DNA of 64,000 nt from Halobacillus sp. A1 (GTDB lineage Bacteria; Bacillota; Bacilli; Bacillales; Halobacillaceae): NCBI RefSeq assembly GCF_024189295.1, contig NZ_JAIZEN010000008.1, forward strand, positions 109,152-173,151, read 5' to 3'. A program made the position numbers and the translations under genes. Under the pieces are notes generated by a model. The model was given only the letters and a program-made list of their open reading frames with translations. It did no database searches and was not told the DNA's origin. Shown piece by piece: positions 16,681 to 28,080 of the stretch (position 1 is its first letter; each line of letters starts with the position of its first letter).

Positions 16681-17290
16681 TGGCAGGATTGCGGAAGACT
16701 TGGCTTCGAGATCACCGGGATTCATTGCCAGGTTGCCAGTCAGGGGGGGAGCTACTCGCTTTCCTGTGGGGGAACTGGCAAGCTTCCTCGGGCTAAAGCC
16801 CTGTGGGATCTCGCCTACCTCCTTCTCCCAGTCTTACACTTATATTAATCTAGGGCGTGAATCAGTTCATAAACCATATGGGGGACTATCCAGCTCCAGC
16901 ACTTAGCGGCTACTGAGACTTCCTTCACTTCTGTACGATAAGTCAACATCGAATCACTCCGTTCTTCGTGTTTCCTTTATCTCCGTCAGCTCAGTCCAGT
17001 CCATACGCCGCTGAACGAAGCGCTTCCGCTTTTACAAGGGGAGTCTCGAAGCTTTCCACCCCCTATACAAAGTTAGTCAGAAACGCACCCTTTCTAAGAA
17101 GTAGCGTTTTTACATTTCTGGCCCATGAGAATTTAGAGCTCTATAGCAAGCATTTCAACATGGGGCGCTCTAACCTACATGCTTGCTTTTTCTTGAAGCG
17201 GTTTCGAGATACTTATGAGGCAGAGGGCGAATCGTTTCCTGTAGCCCCAAAACTCTAACTATGTCTCGAAACCAAGCCTTCAAGAATTGG
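16681..17290. repeat. Composite palindromic repeat, copy 1 (about 600 bp)
   Basis: Fills most of the 819-bp gap between divergent genes. The ends are imperfect inverted repeats: 'GGCAGGAT...TTGGCTTCGAGA' on the left and 'TCTCGAAACCAAGCCTTC' on the right. A left core half ('CTCGCTTTCCTGTGGGG' to 'CTTCTCCCAG') is followed by a module at about 16833-17040 and then a core right edge 'GGGGAGTCTCGAAGC'. The module includes 'CAGCTCCAGCACTTAGCGGC', 'CGATAAGTCAACATCGAATC' and 'CAGTCCATACGCCGCTGA'. A T-rich section with 'AGAGCTCTATAGCAAGC' follows. The same module order recurs at 63256-63883 and partly at 53385-53870. Reading frames inside are not credible genes. Confidence 0.8.
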
Positions 17291-17406
17291 GAGCTTATAT
17301 GAATATCAACATGGAATTGAACAAAGACAATTTGGAAGCATCTAAACGAATATCGTCGTATTTTGTCGTAGTATGATATGATGAATGTACAGACTATTTA
17401 GGAGAA

Positions 17407-18018
17407 ATGAGTGGGCATATGGGAGAAATTTTAAAAATTTTCAGTGACTGGCTTACTCCTATCGGAGAAAAAGACAGAGACGAAGTGCATAGGGACGGAG
17501 ACTGGCACGAAAGCTTCCATTGTTGGTTTTATCGACATGAAAATAATCGGACAGCTATTTACTTCCAAAGGCGATCGGATATTAAGAAGGATTTCCCTAA
17601 TTTATATGATATTACAGCAGCCGGTCATATACAGATTAATGAAAGTCGGATTGAAGGCGGTTTAAGAGAGGTCCGTGAAGAATTAGGCCTTACACTGTCT
17701 GAAGAAAATATCAGTTATTCCGGATTTTATAAAGAACAGCTGCAGATGAAGGCACTGAACGACAGAGAAATCTGTCACATTTATATTTTCCCTTATGATG
17801 AAGCGATGCAGCTTGCTATTAATGATGAAGTTACCGATGTAGTCAGAATTGATATCGAGGATTTTGTAAGCATGATTTCTAAGAAACGCAAATATCTATC
17901 AGCTTATTCACTCTTAAATAAACATGAGATCGACTTGGAGGTACACCACTTTTGCCCACATGATTTCAATTATTATCAGCACGTTGTGCAAGCAATATGG
18001 AATACTAGGGAAGTGTAA
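17407..18018 (+). CDS. Nudix hydrolase (IPP-isomerase-like branch)
   Basis: 203 residues with a perfect Nudix box, G-x5-E-x7-REVREELGL, at about residues 73-95. Upstream 'RDGDWHESFHCWFYR' resembles the N-terminus of isopentenyl-diphosphate-isomerase-like Nudix proteins. The family hydrolyses nucleoside diphosphates linked to other groups; the actual substrate is unknown. The first ATG follows AGGAG by only 2 bases and a second in-frame ATG (codon 5) is 14 bases away, so the exact start is uncertain. It directly precedes the strong promoter of the PLP-enzyme gene, with no terminator between. Confidence 0.86.
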   Translation: MSGHMGEILKIFSDWLTPIGEKDRDEVHRDGDWHESFHCWFYRHENNRTAIYFQRRSDIKKDFPNLYDITAAGHIQINESRIEGGLREVREELGLTLSEENISYSGFYKEQLQMKALNDREICHIYIFPYDEAMQLAINDEVTDVVRIDIEDFVSMISKKRKYLSAYSLLNKHEIDLEVHHFCPHDFNYYQHVVQAIWNTREV

Positions 18019-18021
18019 TTT

Positions 18022-18050
18022 TTGACAGTTTACAGACCTGTTGTTATATA
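18022..18050 (+). promoter_or_regulatory. Sigma-A promoter of the gamma-family PLP enzyme gene
   Basis: Perfect -35 TTGACA, 17-base spacer, -10 TATATA (an alternative TATACT is 2 bases further on). Transcription should start near 18057, about 30 bases before the ATG. Confidence 0.7.
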
Positions 18051-18085
18051 CTATTTAAAAATTGCAACAGAAGGAGAGATGATCG

Positions 18086-19231
18086 ATGAGCGAGAAATCG
18101 TTTAACACACGTGTAGTACATAATAAAATAAATCAAGATCAAGCCTTGAACAGTAAAGCGACGCCGATTTATCAGACGTCTGCATTTACTTTCAAAGACT
18201 TGGATCATCTGGAAAGTTATTATTCAGGAGACACACCTTATCTTTACACGAGGGAAAACAATCCGAACACGGATGAGCTGGGAAGGACTGTGGCGAATTT
18301 AGAAGCTGCACCTGCAGGGGTGGCAGCTTCATCTGGTATTTCTGCGATCATGGCTGGAATCCTTTCCATAGCTGAGTCAGGAGATCATATCGTAGCGGCG
18401 GAGGATTTATACGGTGGGACTCATCATCTTATTACGAAACAGCTGGCAAGCTTTGGAATTGAGTACACTATGGTATCTTTTTCAGACATAGAAGCAGTTG
18501 AACAGGCGATTAAGCCGAATACTAAGCTTATGTATACCGAGTCGATTTCCAATCCTTTTCTTAGAGTAGAGGACATAGAGGGGCTTGTTAACCTTGCGAG
18601 GAAACGTGGTTTGAAAACGATGGTCGATAACACATTTGCCACGCCTTACCTTCTCCAGCCCTACACTATGGGTGTAGATCTCGTCGCCCACAGTGCTACA
18701 AAATATATCGGCGGTCATAGTGATGTGACTTCCGGCGTAGTAGTAGGTCATGAGGATTTGATTGATAAAGCCAAAAAGAAAGTGATCGGCCTAGGTACAA
18801 ACTTGAGTCCATTCGAAGCCTGGCTTACCCAAAGAGGGTCAAAAACTCTCGCATTGCGTATGAAGCAGCAGTCTTCTAATGCCGAACAGCTGGCTTATGC
18901 GTTAAAAGAAGACGAGGGGGTAGAGCAGGTTTATTACCCTGAACAAGTGTCAGATCGCGGCAAGGGTGCGATTGTAACGATTAAATTAAAACAGAGTGTG
19001 AACTTGGAAAGCTTCTTTAAATCGTTAGGCTGGATTAAAATAGCACCGACTTTGGCTGGAGTCGAAACGACAGTATCTTATCCTATTCGTACCTCTCACC
19101 GTTCTTTGACAGATGAAGAACGTTCCAAAGTCGGAATTGATGATTATGTAATTCGGCTTTCAATCGGTATTGAAGAAGCAGAGGATATTATAGCTCAGTT
19201 AAAAAAAGCGATAGCCGATTCAGTTAAATAA
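18086..19231 (+). CDS. Cys/Met-metabolism PLP enzyme (cystathionine gamma-synthase/lyase family)
   Basis: 381 residues, the usual size of MetI/MccB-type enzymes. The PLP lysine is Lys206 in 'HSATKYIGGHSD'; 'YTRENNPNTDELGRTVANLE' and '[12 protein letters not shown]' are the other family signatures. These enzymes make or cleave cystathionine or use O-acyl-homoserine with a sulfur donor. Synthase and lyase activity cannot be separated by eye here. The position beside the SAM-riboswitch metY operon, on the same strand, supports a role in methionine/cysteine exchange. GAAGGAGAG precedes the ATG. No S-box precedes this gene, so it is not under the same direct SAM control. Confidence 0.87.
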   Translation: MSEKSFNTRVVHNKINQDQALNSKATPIYQTSAFTFKDLDHLESYYSGDTPYLYTRENNPNTDELGRTVANLEAAPAGVAASSGISAIMAGILSIAESGDHIVAAEDLYGGTHHLITKQLASFGIEYTMVSFSDIEAVEQAIKPNTKLMYTESISNPFLRVEDIEGLVNLARKRGLKTMVDNTFATPYLLQPYTMGVDLVAHSATKYIGGHSDVTSGVVVGHEDLIDKAKKKVIGLGTNLSPFEAWLTQRGSKTLALRMKQQSSNAEQLAYALKEDEGVEQVYYPEQVSDRGKGAIVTIKLKQSVNLESFFKSLGWIKIAPTLAGVETTVSYPIRTSHRSLTDEERSKVGIDDYVIRLSIGIEEAEDIIAQLKKAIADSVK

Positions 19232-19246
19232 ATATTCTAAATATTA

Positions 19247-19275
19247 TTGACTTTAGAATAAATAGTCCTTATAAT
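19247..19275 (+). promoter_or_regulatory. Sigma-A promoter of the metY operon
   Basis: TTGACT, 17-base spacer, TATAAT. The predicted start near 19282 is about 26 bases before the SAM aptamer. Confidence 0.8.
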
Positions 19276-19307
19276 TCATAAGCATAGCCTAAACAACTAA
19301 ATATAAA

Positions 19308-21312
<2,005 letters not shown>

Positions 21313-21328
21313 ACACCAGGAGGATGAC

Positions 21329-22318
21329 ATGAACTTAAAATATACTTTTCTAACCATTGGGTTACTATTAAGTGTCGGGTTAATCGGCTGCTCAAGCAGC
21401 GCTGAAAACAAGGGAGATGGGAGCGGTCCTGATAAGATCACTCTTGATTATGCGCACTACTCTCCGACAAGTCTTGTCTTAAAAGAAAAAGGTTTTGCTG
21501 AAGAAGCATTTGAAGAAGAAGGAACAGAAATTGAGTATGTACTGAGTCAAGGGAGTAACAAAGCTTTAGAATTCTTGAACTCAAGCAGTGTGGATTTCGG
21601 ATCTACAGCGGGAGCGGCGGCGTTGATGGCGAAAGACAATGGTTCCCCGATCGAATCGGTCTATTTGTACTCTCAGCCGGAATGGACGGCACTTGTCTCA
21701 AGTAAAGACTCCGGTATTGAATCTGTGGAAGACTTAAAAGGCAAGAAAGTTGCGGCTACTACCGGTACCGATCCTTATATCTTCCTTGTCAGGGCTTTGA
21801 AAGAACATGGGATGTCTATTGATGATATTGAGCTTGTGAATCTTCAGCACGCTGATGGAGCATCATCCCTGAACTCTGGAAGTGTGGATGCCTGGGCTGG
21901 ATTGGATCCTCATATGGCGCGTGAAGAGTTAGGCTCAGATGCTAATTTGTTCTATCGTGAGCCCTCCTTCAACACTTACGGAACACTGAATGTCCGCAGC
22001 GATTTTGCTGAAGAGCATCCAGAAGCCGTTGAAAAAGTGATCGAAGCTTATGAAGAAGCACGCAAATGGACAGAAGAAAACCCGGAGGAAGCAGCACAGA
22101 TTTTAGCGGAAGAAGCTAATATCGATCCGGAGGTAGCGGAAATCCAGATGGAGCGCAATGACTTCAGCCAGCCTATCCCTGGCGATGACTTAAAAGAATC
22201 CATTAATGGAGCAGGTAAAGTACTTCAAGAAGAAGAAATCATCGATGCTGATAGTGATGTAGAAGAGTTGACTGACGAATTGATCAATCCGAGCTTTGCT
22301 GAGAACGTTATTGAATAA
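21329..22318 (+). CDS. ABC transporter substrate-binding lipoprotein (SsuA/NrtT-TauT family)
   Basis: 329 residues from the ATG at 21329, which has AGGAGG just upstream. A lipoprotein signal ends at 'VGLIGCSSS'. The mature part has the sulfonate/nitrate/taurine binding-protein fold: 'YVLSQGSNKALEFLNSSSVDFGS', 'SVEDLKGKKVAATTGT' and 'GSVDAWAGLDPHMAREE'. By family it captures an oxidised sulfur compound such as an alkanesulfonate for import. SAM-riboswitch control and the metY neighbour support a sulfur-containing substrate, but which one is unknown. The gene starts 16 bp after metY. Earlier in-frame start codons lack a ribosome site. Confidence 0.87.
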   Translation: MNLKYTFLTIGLLLSVGLIGCSSSAENKGDGSGPDKITLDYAHYSPTSLVLKEKGFAEEAFEEEGTEIEYVLSQGSNKALEFLNSSSVDFGSTAGAAALMAKDNGSPIESVYLYSQPEWTALVSSKDSGIESVEDLKGKKVAATTGTDPYIFLVRALKEHGMSIDDIELVNLQHADGASSLNSGSVDAWAGLDPHMAREELGSDANLFYREPSFNTYGTLNVRSDFAEEHPEAVEKVIEAYEEARKWTEENPEEAAQILAEEANIDPEVAEIQMERNDFSQPIPGDDLKESINGAGKVLQEEEIIDADSDVEELTDELINPSFAENVIE

Positions 22319-22345
22319 TAAAAACTACAGGGAGGAGTCGATTAC

Positions 22346-23176
22346 ATGGCGAGTCAAACAGAAGCTGCGGTAAGGCCGACAACAAATAAAGAAAAATCAA
22401 CCACCAATCCACTGAAATCTAATGTCGTTGTAGGAAGCCTCCTCCCCGTTACTTTAATTATCATTTGGGAGCTGGCTTCCAGGGGAGGATTTGTAGAACC
22501 TCACTTACTTCCAGCACCTACAACTGTAGTCGAAGAAGTGATTACAATGGCACAGGAAGGTGAACTGTGGGGCCATATCTGGATAACATTGTATCGAGTA
22601 TTCACTGGATTCCTATTAGGCACAGGAGCGGCGATTCTCCTTGGTGCGGCAACTGGTTATATTAAAATTGTTGAAAGAATATTAGACCCAATGCTTCAGG
22701 CCCTGCGCGCTATTCCTTCTCTCGCTTGGGTTCCCTTGTTCATCCTGTGGCTGGGAATAGGAGAAACTTCGAAGATTACTCTTGTGGCAGTCGGGGTGTT
22801 TTTCCCAGTGTATTTGAATTTAACTTCTGGGATTCAAGGAGTCGACCGTAAATTAATTGAAGTGGGACGGATGTACCACTTTACAGCTCTGCAACAAATC
22901 AAGCGGATCATTTTGCCGGCATCTCTCCCTTCATTTCTCGTGGGATTAAGAAGCGGTTTGAGTTTAGGCTGGATGTTCGTAGTAGCTGCCGAATTATTAG
23001 GAGCAAGTGAGGGCCTTGGATATTTGATGGTCTTCGGCCAAAACACTTCTGCTCCAGAATTGGTGATTGCCAGTATTTTGCTGTTCGCTATTTTTGGAAA
23101 AATCACTGATGAGATACTCAAACGAATTCAGACGAGGACGTTGAAATGGCAGGACAATATGGAAAATGCTTCATAG
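22346..23176 (+). CDS. ABC transporter permease (SsuC-like)
   Basis: 276 residues with six hydrophobic segments after a hydrophilic, Thr/Lys-rich N-terminal tail of about 28 residues. The EAA loop that contacts the ATPase is visible as 'YHFTALQQIKRIILPASLPSFLVGLRSG' region (about 175-203). It forms the membrane channel of the importer encoded with the genes on both sides. The start has GGGAGGAG upstream and lies 27 bp after the binding-protein gene, in a continuous operon. Family assignment as BPD_transp_1, SsuC/TauC type, is secure. Confidence 0.9.
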   Translation: MASQTEAAVRPTTNKEKSTTNPLKSNVVVGSLLPVTLIIIWELASRGGFVEPHLLPAPTTVVEEVITMAQEGELWGHIWITLYRVFTGFLLGTGAAILLGAATGYIKIVERILDPMLQALRAIPSLAWVPLFILWLGIGETSKITLVAVGVFFPVYLNLTSGIQGVDRKLIEVGRMYHFTALQQIKRIILPASLPSFLVGLRSGLSLGWMFVVAAELLGASEGLGYLMVFGQNTSAPELVIASILLFAIFGKITDEILKRIQTRTLKWQDNMENAS

Positions 23177-23191
23177 AGAGGAGGGCGTGGC

Positions 23192-23905
23192 ATGTTAGCA
23201 GTCGATCAAGTATCAAGAATATTCCAGGGTGGCAAAGCCGGTTTTAAAAATGTGAACTTGAGTTTGGAAAAAGGTGAAGTGGTCGGTGTTCTCGGCACAA
23301 GTGGGTGTGGAAAAAGCACCCTGCTTCGAGTGCTTTCAGGTCTTGATGAAAATTTCGAAGGAGAGATCAAGACAGAAGCGAATGATCCAAAGCAAGCGTT
23401 TGGCATGATGTTTCAGGAACCACGCCTGATGCCCTGGCTTAACGTATGGGAAAACATAGTATTCGGCACAGGAAAAAAAGATAAAAAGCAAGAGGCTTTT
23501 GAGCTGATGAAGACGGTGGGGTTAGAAGGATTTGAAAATCATTATCCTAAAGATCTCTCAGGAGGAATGGCCCAGCGAGCCGCCATTGCCCGTTCTCTTC
23601 TTATCCGTCCAGAGATTCTGCTGCTCGATGAGCCATTCAGCGCGCTTGATGCGTTTACGAAAATGCAGCTGCAAGATTTGCTTCTGGATATTTTTGAGAA
23701 GCACCGGACGACAACCTTGCTGGTGACCCACGATATAGATGAAGCTTTATACCTTTGTGATCGTGTCATCATCATGCGCGGCCAGCCAGGACGGATTGAA
23801 TCCCAAATCACCGTGGAAGCAAAAAGGCCGCGGAAGCGCGGGGACTCTTACTTGGCAGAGCTGAAGCAAGACGTATTAAAAGAACTGGACTTTACTAAAG
23901 AGTAA
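23192..23905 (+). CDS. ABC transporter ATP-binding protein (SsuB-like)
   Basis: 237 residues with a complete ATPase set: Walker A 'GTSGCGKST' (about 33-41), Q-loop 'FQEPRLMPW', signature 'LSGGMAQRAAIARSL', Walker B 'ILLLDEPFSALD', and switch 'LVTHDIDEA'. It powers the SsuABC-like importer. It starts 15 bp after the permease gene behind GAGAGGAGGG. The short length without an extra C-terminal domain suits the NitT/TauT class. Confidence 0.92.
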   Translation: MLAVDQVSRIFQGGKAGFKNVNLSLEKGEVVGVLGTSGCGKSTLLRVLSGLDENFEGEIKTEANDPKQAFGMMFQEPRLMPWLNVWENIVFGTGKKDKKQEAFELMKTVGLEGFENHYPKDLSGGMAQRAAIARSLLIRPEILLLDEPFSALDAFTKMQLQDLLLDIFEKHRTTTLLVTHDIDEALYLCDRVIIMRGQPGRIESQITVEAKRPRKRGDSYLAELKQDVLKELDFTKE

Positions 23906-23918
23906 GGAGGCTCATCGT

Positions 23919-25604
23919 ATGACGACAAAAATTCTTCCGCCACGGCATGGATCATACAATGTAGCTGAGGAATGGATGGAAGGGGAACCTTTTAATTGGG
24001 AACGCGTCCATCCAGTATTCACCTGGTATCAATCAGGGAAGGTCAATATGTCGTATGAATGCGTAGACAGACATGTTGATGAAGGTAAGGGAGATAAAAC
24101 CGCCCTCCATTATTTTTCTGAAAATGAAGAAGAGACGTATACGTATAAAGAGCTCCAACGGGAAGTGAACCGGTGGAGTAACGTGCTCAAAGATCATGGT
24201 GTAACTAAAGGAGATTTCGTTTTTGTATTCTTACCTAAACATCCTCATTGTCATATCGCTATGTTAGCTGCGATAAAAATCGGAGCCGTCGTCGGCCCGC
24301 TTTTTGAAGCGTTTATGGAAGAGGCTGTCAAAGATAGAATCAATGATTGTGAAGGAGAATTCCTCATAACGAATTCCAATTTCCTTGACCGTGTGAATAG
24401 ACCTGAGATCCCCAGCCTTAAAACGGTGTTTACGACAGATCTTGAAGCTTCCGGCTCCGATATTTCGATTACAAACGAAGCAAAAAAAGCTGACGATCAA
24501 GCAGAAACCGTTTGGGTGGATTTAGACGATGGTTTGAATATTCATTATACAAGCGGATCCACAGGCAAACCGAAAGGGATCATTCATGCTCACCGTAACA
24601 TGATCCAGCAATATCAGACAGGCCGGTGGGTGCTTGATTTGAAAGAGGATGACGTGTACTGGTGTACGGCCCACCCTGGTTGGGTGACCGGGACCGTGTA
24701 TGGTGTATTCGCTCCGCTGTTGAATGGCGTCACTACAGTTATTCACGGCAGCCGTTTTTCAGCGGACTCATGGTATCAGGTTCTTGAGCAGGCTCAAGTA
24801 TCTGTGTGGTACAGTGCCCCTACTGCTTTTCGTATGCTGATGGCAAATGGAGAGGAAACATTGGAGAAATATGATTTATCTTCTCTTCGCCACATTTTAA
24901 GTGTAGGAGAGCCGCTTAATCCTGAGGTTATTTATTGGGGGGAAAAAGCTCTTGACTTGCGCATTCACGATACGTGGTGGATGACAGAAACAGGTGCTCA
25001 GCTCGTAGCCAACCTGCCTACTAGAACGATCAAGCCAGGGTCTATGGGAAGGCCGATCCCTGGTATTGAGGTAGCCGTCCTGGACGAAGAAGGAGACGAG
25101 TTACCGGCAGGAGAAACCGGACATTTAGCTATCAAATCATCCTGGCCTTCTTTAATGAAAGAGGTTTGGAAAAATGAAGAGAAGTTCAACTCCTACTTCC
25201 CATATGGCGAAGATTGGTATATTGCAGGTGATCTCGCCTACCTTGATGAAGAAGGTTACGTATTTTTCCAGGGACGCAGTGATGACATGATTAACTCGTC
25301 TGGAGAAAGAATTGGACCTTTTGAAGTGGAAAGTAAACTGATTGAACATGAAGCTGTTAAAGAAGTAGGGGTCATCGGAAAACCTGACCCCGTGCGAGGA
25401 GAAATCGTCAAAGCTTTCATCGCTCTGAACGAGGGGTATGAAGAAAGTGCCGAGTTATTAGAGGAGATTCGATTATTCGTCCGCAGCGGACTCGCTGCTC
25501 ATGCTGCACCGAAAGAAATCGAAGTAGTAGACGAGCTTCCGAAAACTCAAATTAGCGGTAAAGTTTTACGAAGAGAATTGAAGAAAAGAGATAAGGCAGG
25601 GTAA
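23919..25604 (+). CDS. AMP-forming acyl-CoA synthetase (acetyl-CoA-synthetase-like)
   Basis: 561 residues, ANL superfamily. The ATP loop 'YTSGSTGKPKGIIHAH' lies near residue 210, 'TWWMTETGAQ' near 350 and 'YIAGDLAYLDEEGYVFFQGR' near 430. The C-terminal 'PKTQISGKVLRREL' holds the catalytic, acetylation-sensitive lysine. It activates a carboxylic acid to its CoA thioester. It is about 90 residues shorter than classical Acs and closer to AcsA/medium-chain branches. It is the last gene of the SAM-riboswitch operon, 13 bp after the ATPase gene, which is an unusual neighbour for a methionine/sulfonate locus. Possible substrates include acetate, or an acid left after sulfonate or methylthio-compound breakdown. 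Confidence 0.87.
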   Translation: MTTKILPPRHGSYNVAEEWMEGEPFNWERVHPVFTWYQSGKVNMSYECVDRHVDEGKGDKTALHYFSENEEETYTYKELQREVNRWSNVLKDHGVTKGDFVFVFLPKHPHCHIAMLAAIKIGAVVGPLFEAFMEEAVKDRINDCEGEFLITNSNFLDRVNRPEIPSLKTVFTTDLEASGSDISITNEAKKADDQAETVWVDLDDGLNIHYTSGSTGKPKGIIHAHRNMIQQYQTGRWVLDLKEDDVYWCTAHPGWVTGTVYGVFAPLLNGVTTVIHGSRFSADSWYQVLEQAQVSVWYSAPTAFRMLMANGEETLEKYDLSSLRHILSVGEPLNPEVIYWGEKALDLRIHDTWWMTETGAQLVANLPTRTIKPGSMGRPIPGIEVAVLDEEGDELPAGETGHLAIKSSWPSLMKEVWKNEEKFNSYFPYGEDWYIAGDLAYLDEEGYVFFQGRSDDMINSSGERIGPFEVESKLIEHEAVKEVGVIGKPDPVRGEIVKAFIALNEGYEESAELLEEIRLFVRSGLAAHAAPKEIEVVDELPKTQISGKVLRRELKKRDKAG

Positions 25605-25628
25605 CTTACAAAGTTACTCTGTTTTTTT
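25597..25628 (+). terminator. Terminator of the metY operon
   Basis: A 10-bp stem with one G-U pair (25597-25606 with 25612-25621) is followed by seven T's. It overlaps the last codons and stop of the synthetase gene. Confidence 0.9.
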
Positions 25629-25823
25629 GTGAACGATCCTTCCATAAAAGAGGTGCAAAGGTGTTCGTTATTCTTATGCGAAAGGGATTGCATCATGTGT
25701 TTTGATTAATAAAGTGATCCAATTCACTTCCAATTACGATAGCTATACAGCATACCTTCAAAAAAAGAGAATGTCACTTGAATTATGCTATGATAACTAC
25801 ATCCAATACTGAAGGAGAGTGCT

Positions 25824-26387
25824 ATGAGAAATCGTGACTTAGAGCTCTATCTCCAGATGGCAGATGGTAATAAACAATCGCTTGAAGCAATATACGACAA
25901 GTATGAAAAATTGCTTTATTCTTTTGTTATCAAGTTATCTGGTGATCAGACATTAGCAGAAGAAGCACTGCAAGAAGTATTTATTAAACTATGGACAAAG
26001 AAGGCGGTCTATGACGAATCAAAAGGCAAGTTTTCTTCATGGATCGTTACGATTACAAGGTATACGGCCATTGATCTCATTCGAAAAAATAAAAAATCGG
26101 CAGTTTCTATAGAAGAAGAAACAGATCTGCCCGAACAATCGGATCAAACGACTGAAGACCTTGTGGAGTGGAAAGAGCAGGGGGAAACGATACGTACAGC
26201 AATGAACCAATTATCAATAGAGCAAAAAGAAATGGTGGACTTATTTTATTTTAAAGGATTAAGTCAGCGGGAGATTGCTGAACAATGTGATATACCGCTG
26301 GGCACTGTAAAAGGACGAATACGATTGGCTTTAAAACACCTTAAGAAGAATTTATCAACAGGGAAAGGGGGCGTTTACGATGCGTAA
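25824..26387 (+). CDS. ECF-type RNA polymerase sigma factor (SigK-like)
   Basis: 187 residues. Region 2 contains 'AEEALQEVFIKLWTKKAVYD' and region 4 contains 'GLSQREIAEQCDIPLGTVKGRIRLALKHLKK', a typical SigK/RskA-partner sigma. It overlaps the following anti-sigma gene by 8 bases, so the two are translationally coupled. Expression of its regulon should depend on release from the membrane anti-sigma. GAAGGAGAG precedes the ATG. The trigger and targets are not visible. Confidence 0.92.
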   Translation: MRNRDLELYLQMADGNKQSLEAIYDKYEKLLYSFVIKLSGDQTLAEEALQEVFIKLWTKKAVYDESKGKFSSWIVTITRYTAIDLIRKNKKSAVSIEEETDLPEQSDQTTEDLVEWKEQGETIRTAMNQLSIEQKEMVDLFYFKGLSQREIAEQCDIPLGTVKGRIRLALKHLKKNLSTGKGGVYDA

Positions 26388-27171
26388 CGAATGTGATGTA
26401 GTCATCGATTATTTTAATGATCAATTGAACGAAGATGAAAAGAAAGCTTTTGAAGCTCATTTAGAGAACTGTAAAGATTGTCAGGAAGAACTGGAAGAGC
26501 TTCGTTTGTTGACTGGAGACTTGCCATTCGCTGCGGAGCCCGTAGACCCGCCTGAAGGTATGAAAGAAAGAGTGCTGACATCTGTTTTTTCGGAAAGTAC
26601 AGAGGAAAGCGATGATGAAGCACCTGTGACAAAACCTGCAGAAACTCCAGTAGTGCCTATGTCTAAACAAACGGCTTCGAAGTCGAAAAGGAATTCATGG
26701 GTCATGCGCGGATTAGCAGCGGCACTGTTGTTGTCGTTAGCAGGAAATATATATGCTTTAGTCAATGAGCAGGATATTGCTGAACAACCGGAAGATCCTG
26801 AAGAAGTGACGCCTCCTGAAGAAGACGAAGGAACCGATCAAGTGGCTGAAAGAGTTCAGTTGCAGGGGGAATCTTCGGCATCTGCAACAGCGGCTATGAT
26901 CAATAGAGACAATGGAGGAATCCTGACGCTACAAGCTGAACAATTGGAACAACTTGATGGAGAAGAAGTGTACCAGGTTTGGCTGCTTGAAGGAGAAACT
27001 CCGCACCGTGCTGGGTCCTTTATATCCAATGAAAACGGGGACGGGGCTGTCGCTTATTCTATGGAAGGTTTACCTGAAGGAATAGACTGGGACGCTGTGG
27101 CCATCACAAAAGAACCAGATGCTAATAGCGAAACACCTCAAGGAAATATATTGTTAAGTGCAGAATTATAA
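26380..27171 (+). CDS. RskA-type membrane anti-sigma factor
   Basis: 263 residues. The N-terminal zinc-finger anti-sigma motif H-x3-C-x2-C is present (His27, Cys31, Cys34). A single membrane segment 'GLAAALLLSLAGNIYALV' falls near residues 110-127, and the outer part ends with the RskA domain ('EVYQVWLLEGETPHRAGSF', 'ITKEPDANSETPQGNILLS'). It should hold the upstream sigma at the membrane until regulated proteolysis. Pro/Glu-rich linkers flank the membrane span. It overlaps the sigma gene by 8 bases and is followed by a terminator. Confidence 0.92.
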   Translation: MRNECDVVIDYFNDQLNEDEKKAFEAHLENCKDCQEELEELRLLTGDLPFAAEPVDPPEGMKERVLTSVFSESTEESDDEAPVTKPAETPVVPMSKQTASKSKRNSWVMRGLAAALLLSLAGNIYALVNEQDIAEQPEDPEEVTPPEEDEGTDQVAERVQLQGESSASATAAMINRDNGGILTLQAEQLEQLDGEEVYQVWLLEGETPHRAGSFISNENGDGAVAYSMEGLPEGIDWDAVAITKEPDANSETPQGNILLSAEL

Positions 27172-27176
27172 GAGAT

Positions 27177-27210
27177 GACAGGCAGATTTCGACAGCTGCC
27201 TGTCTTTTTT
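27177..27210 (+). terminator. Terminator of the ECF sigma/RskA operon
   Basis: GACAGGCAG pairs perfectly with CTGCCTGTC (27177-27185 with 27196-27204) and is followed by a T-run of seven. Confidence 0.93.
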
Positions 27211-27320
27211 TGAAGAAGGCTTTGCATAAAACATACGTTAATTTTTTATATAAGCTCCCTTATGTGGAAGGCTCATTTTCAAGATGTTTGGGGCTGTTTC
27301 CGTTATGTTTAACACCGGAT

Positions 27321-27441
27321 AGAGCTCCGGGAAATCACTCCCTTTCCGTAGGAGCGCGGTGAGCTTCCTCGGACGTCCCGTCCTGCGGGATCTCACCAAG
27401 CCCTCTCTTCCCACAGGAGTCTCGCGATTTCCCGGAGCTCT
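27321..27441. repeat. Palindromic intergenic repeat, copy B
   Basis: The outer arms (27321-27336 and 27426-27441) are 16-bp perfect inverted complements with a sequence not shared by other copies. The core is almost identical to the copies at 33.6, 35.8 and 53.1 kb: 'GAGCGCGGTGAGCTTCCTCG', 'GACGTCCCGTCCTGCGGGAT', 'CTCTTCCCACAGGAGTCTC'. It lies in the 909-bp gap between the RskA and surface-protein genes. Confidence 0.92.
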
Positions 27442-27769
27442 TTGCGATTATTTATTGGAACGGAAACTCATTTGACTGAAATTCAGCACTTAAGAAACGT
27501 GAAACCATGAATGTTACTTAGAACATGACTAGCGGAAAACGTACACTATCAAGTAGAAGCAGCTTCTCTCCTTAATTCGCTTGATATGAACCACGCATTT
27601 TCCGAATATTTCTGGCACTGCCCCTCCTCAAGCATATACGAACATTAATGAGCATACTGATTGGCGTAACGTATTAGGTTCCTAGTTAAAAAATGAGTTA
27701 GAACGCAATATTTTTCATAGACAGGAATCGGAAAGACGATCTTTTTTGAGGGGAGGGTTCATTTGCCGT

Positions 27770-27965
27770 TTCTATTGGGTTGGTCGAGAAACTGCGAGAC
27801 TCCCGTGGGAGAAGGAGGTAGGCGAGATCCCACAGGACGAAAGCCCGAGGAAATCGCCAGGTCCCCCACAGGAAAGCGTGTAGATTCCCAACCACCCCTG
27901 ACTCTTAATTCAGCAACGAACCCCGGTTATCTCGAGTCTTCAACAATCCTGCCATATTGTTGAAT
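27770..27965. repeat. Palindromic intergenic repeat, diverged copy (reverse orientation)
   Basis: Reads 'GCGAGACTCCCGTGGGAGAA', 'GGCGAGATCCCACAGGACGA', 'GCCCGAGGAAATCGCCAGG', then 'CCCCACAGGAAAGCG' and a right flank with 'TTATCTCGAGTCTTCAACAATCCTGCCATAT'-type ends. The arms around 'GGGTTGGTCG' and 'CCCAACCACCCC' pair only partly. The rest of this gap shows nothing else recognisable. Confidence 0.7.
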
Positions 27966-28080
27966 ATCTCTCTTAAAAATAATAGATAAAGATATTTAAC
28001 AAGAATTTTGAAAAATAATGATCCATTTTGTCCTCTGCTTCGATAGCTATATGAATGATTAATTATCAAAAGGGAGCGAT

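Noticed and set aside
16968..17258. Open frame of 96 codons inside the composite repeat
   Set aside because: It lies entirely in repeat DNA, has no ribosome site, and the equivalent frame is not kept in the copies at 53 and 63 kb.
18019..18085. A second S-box before the gamma-family PLP enzyme gene
   Set aside because: Only 67 bases separate the genes and none of the conserved aptamer segments are present; an ordinary sigma-A promoter explains the region.
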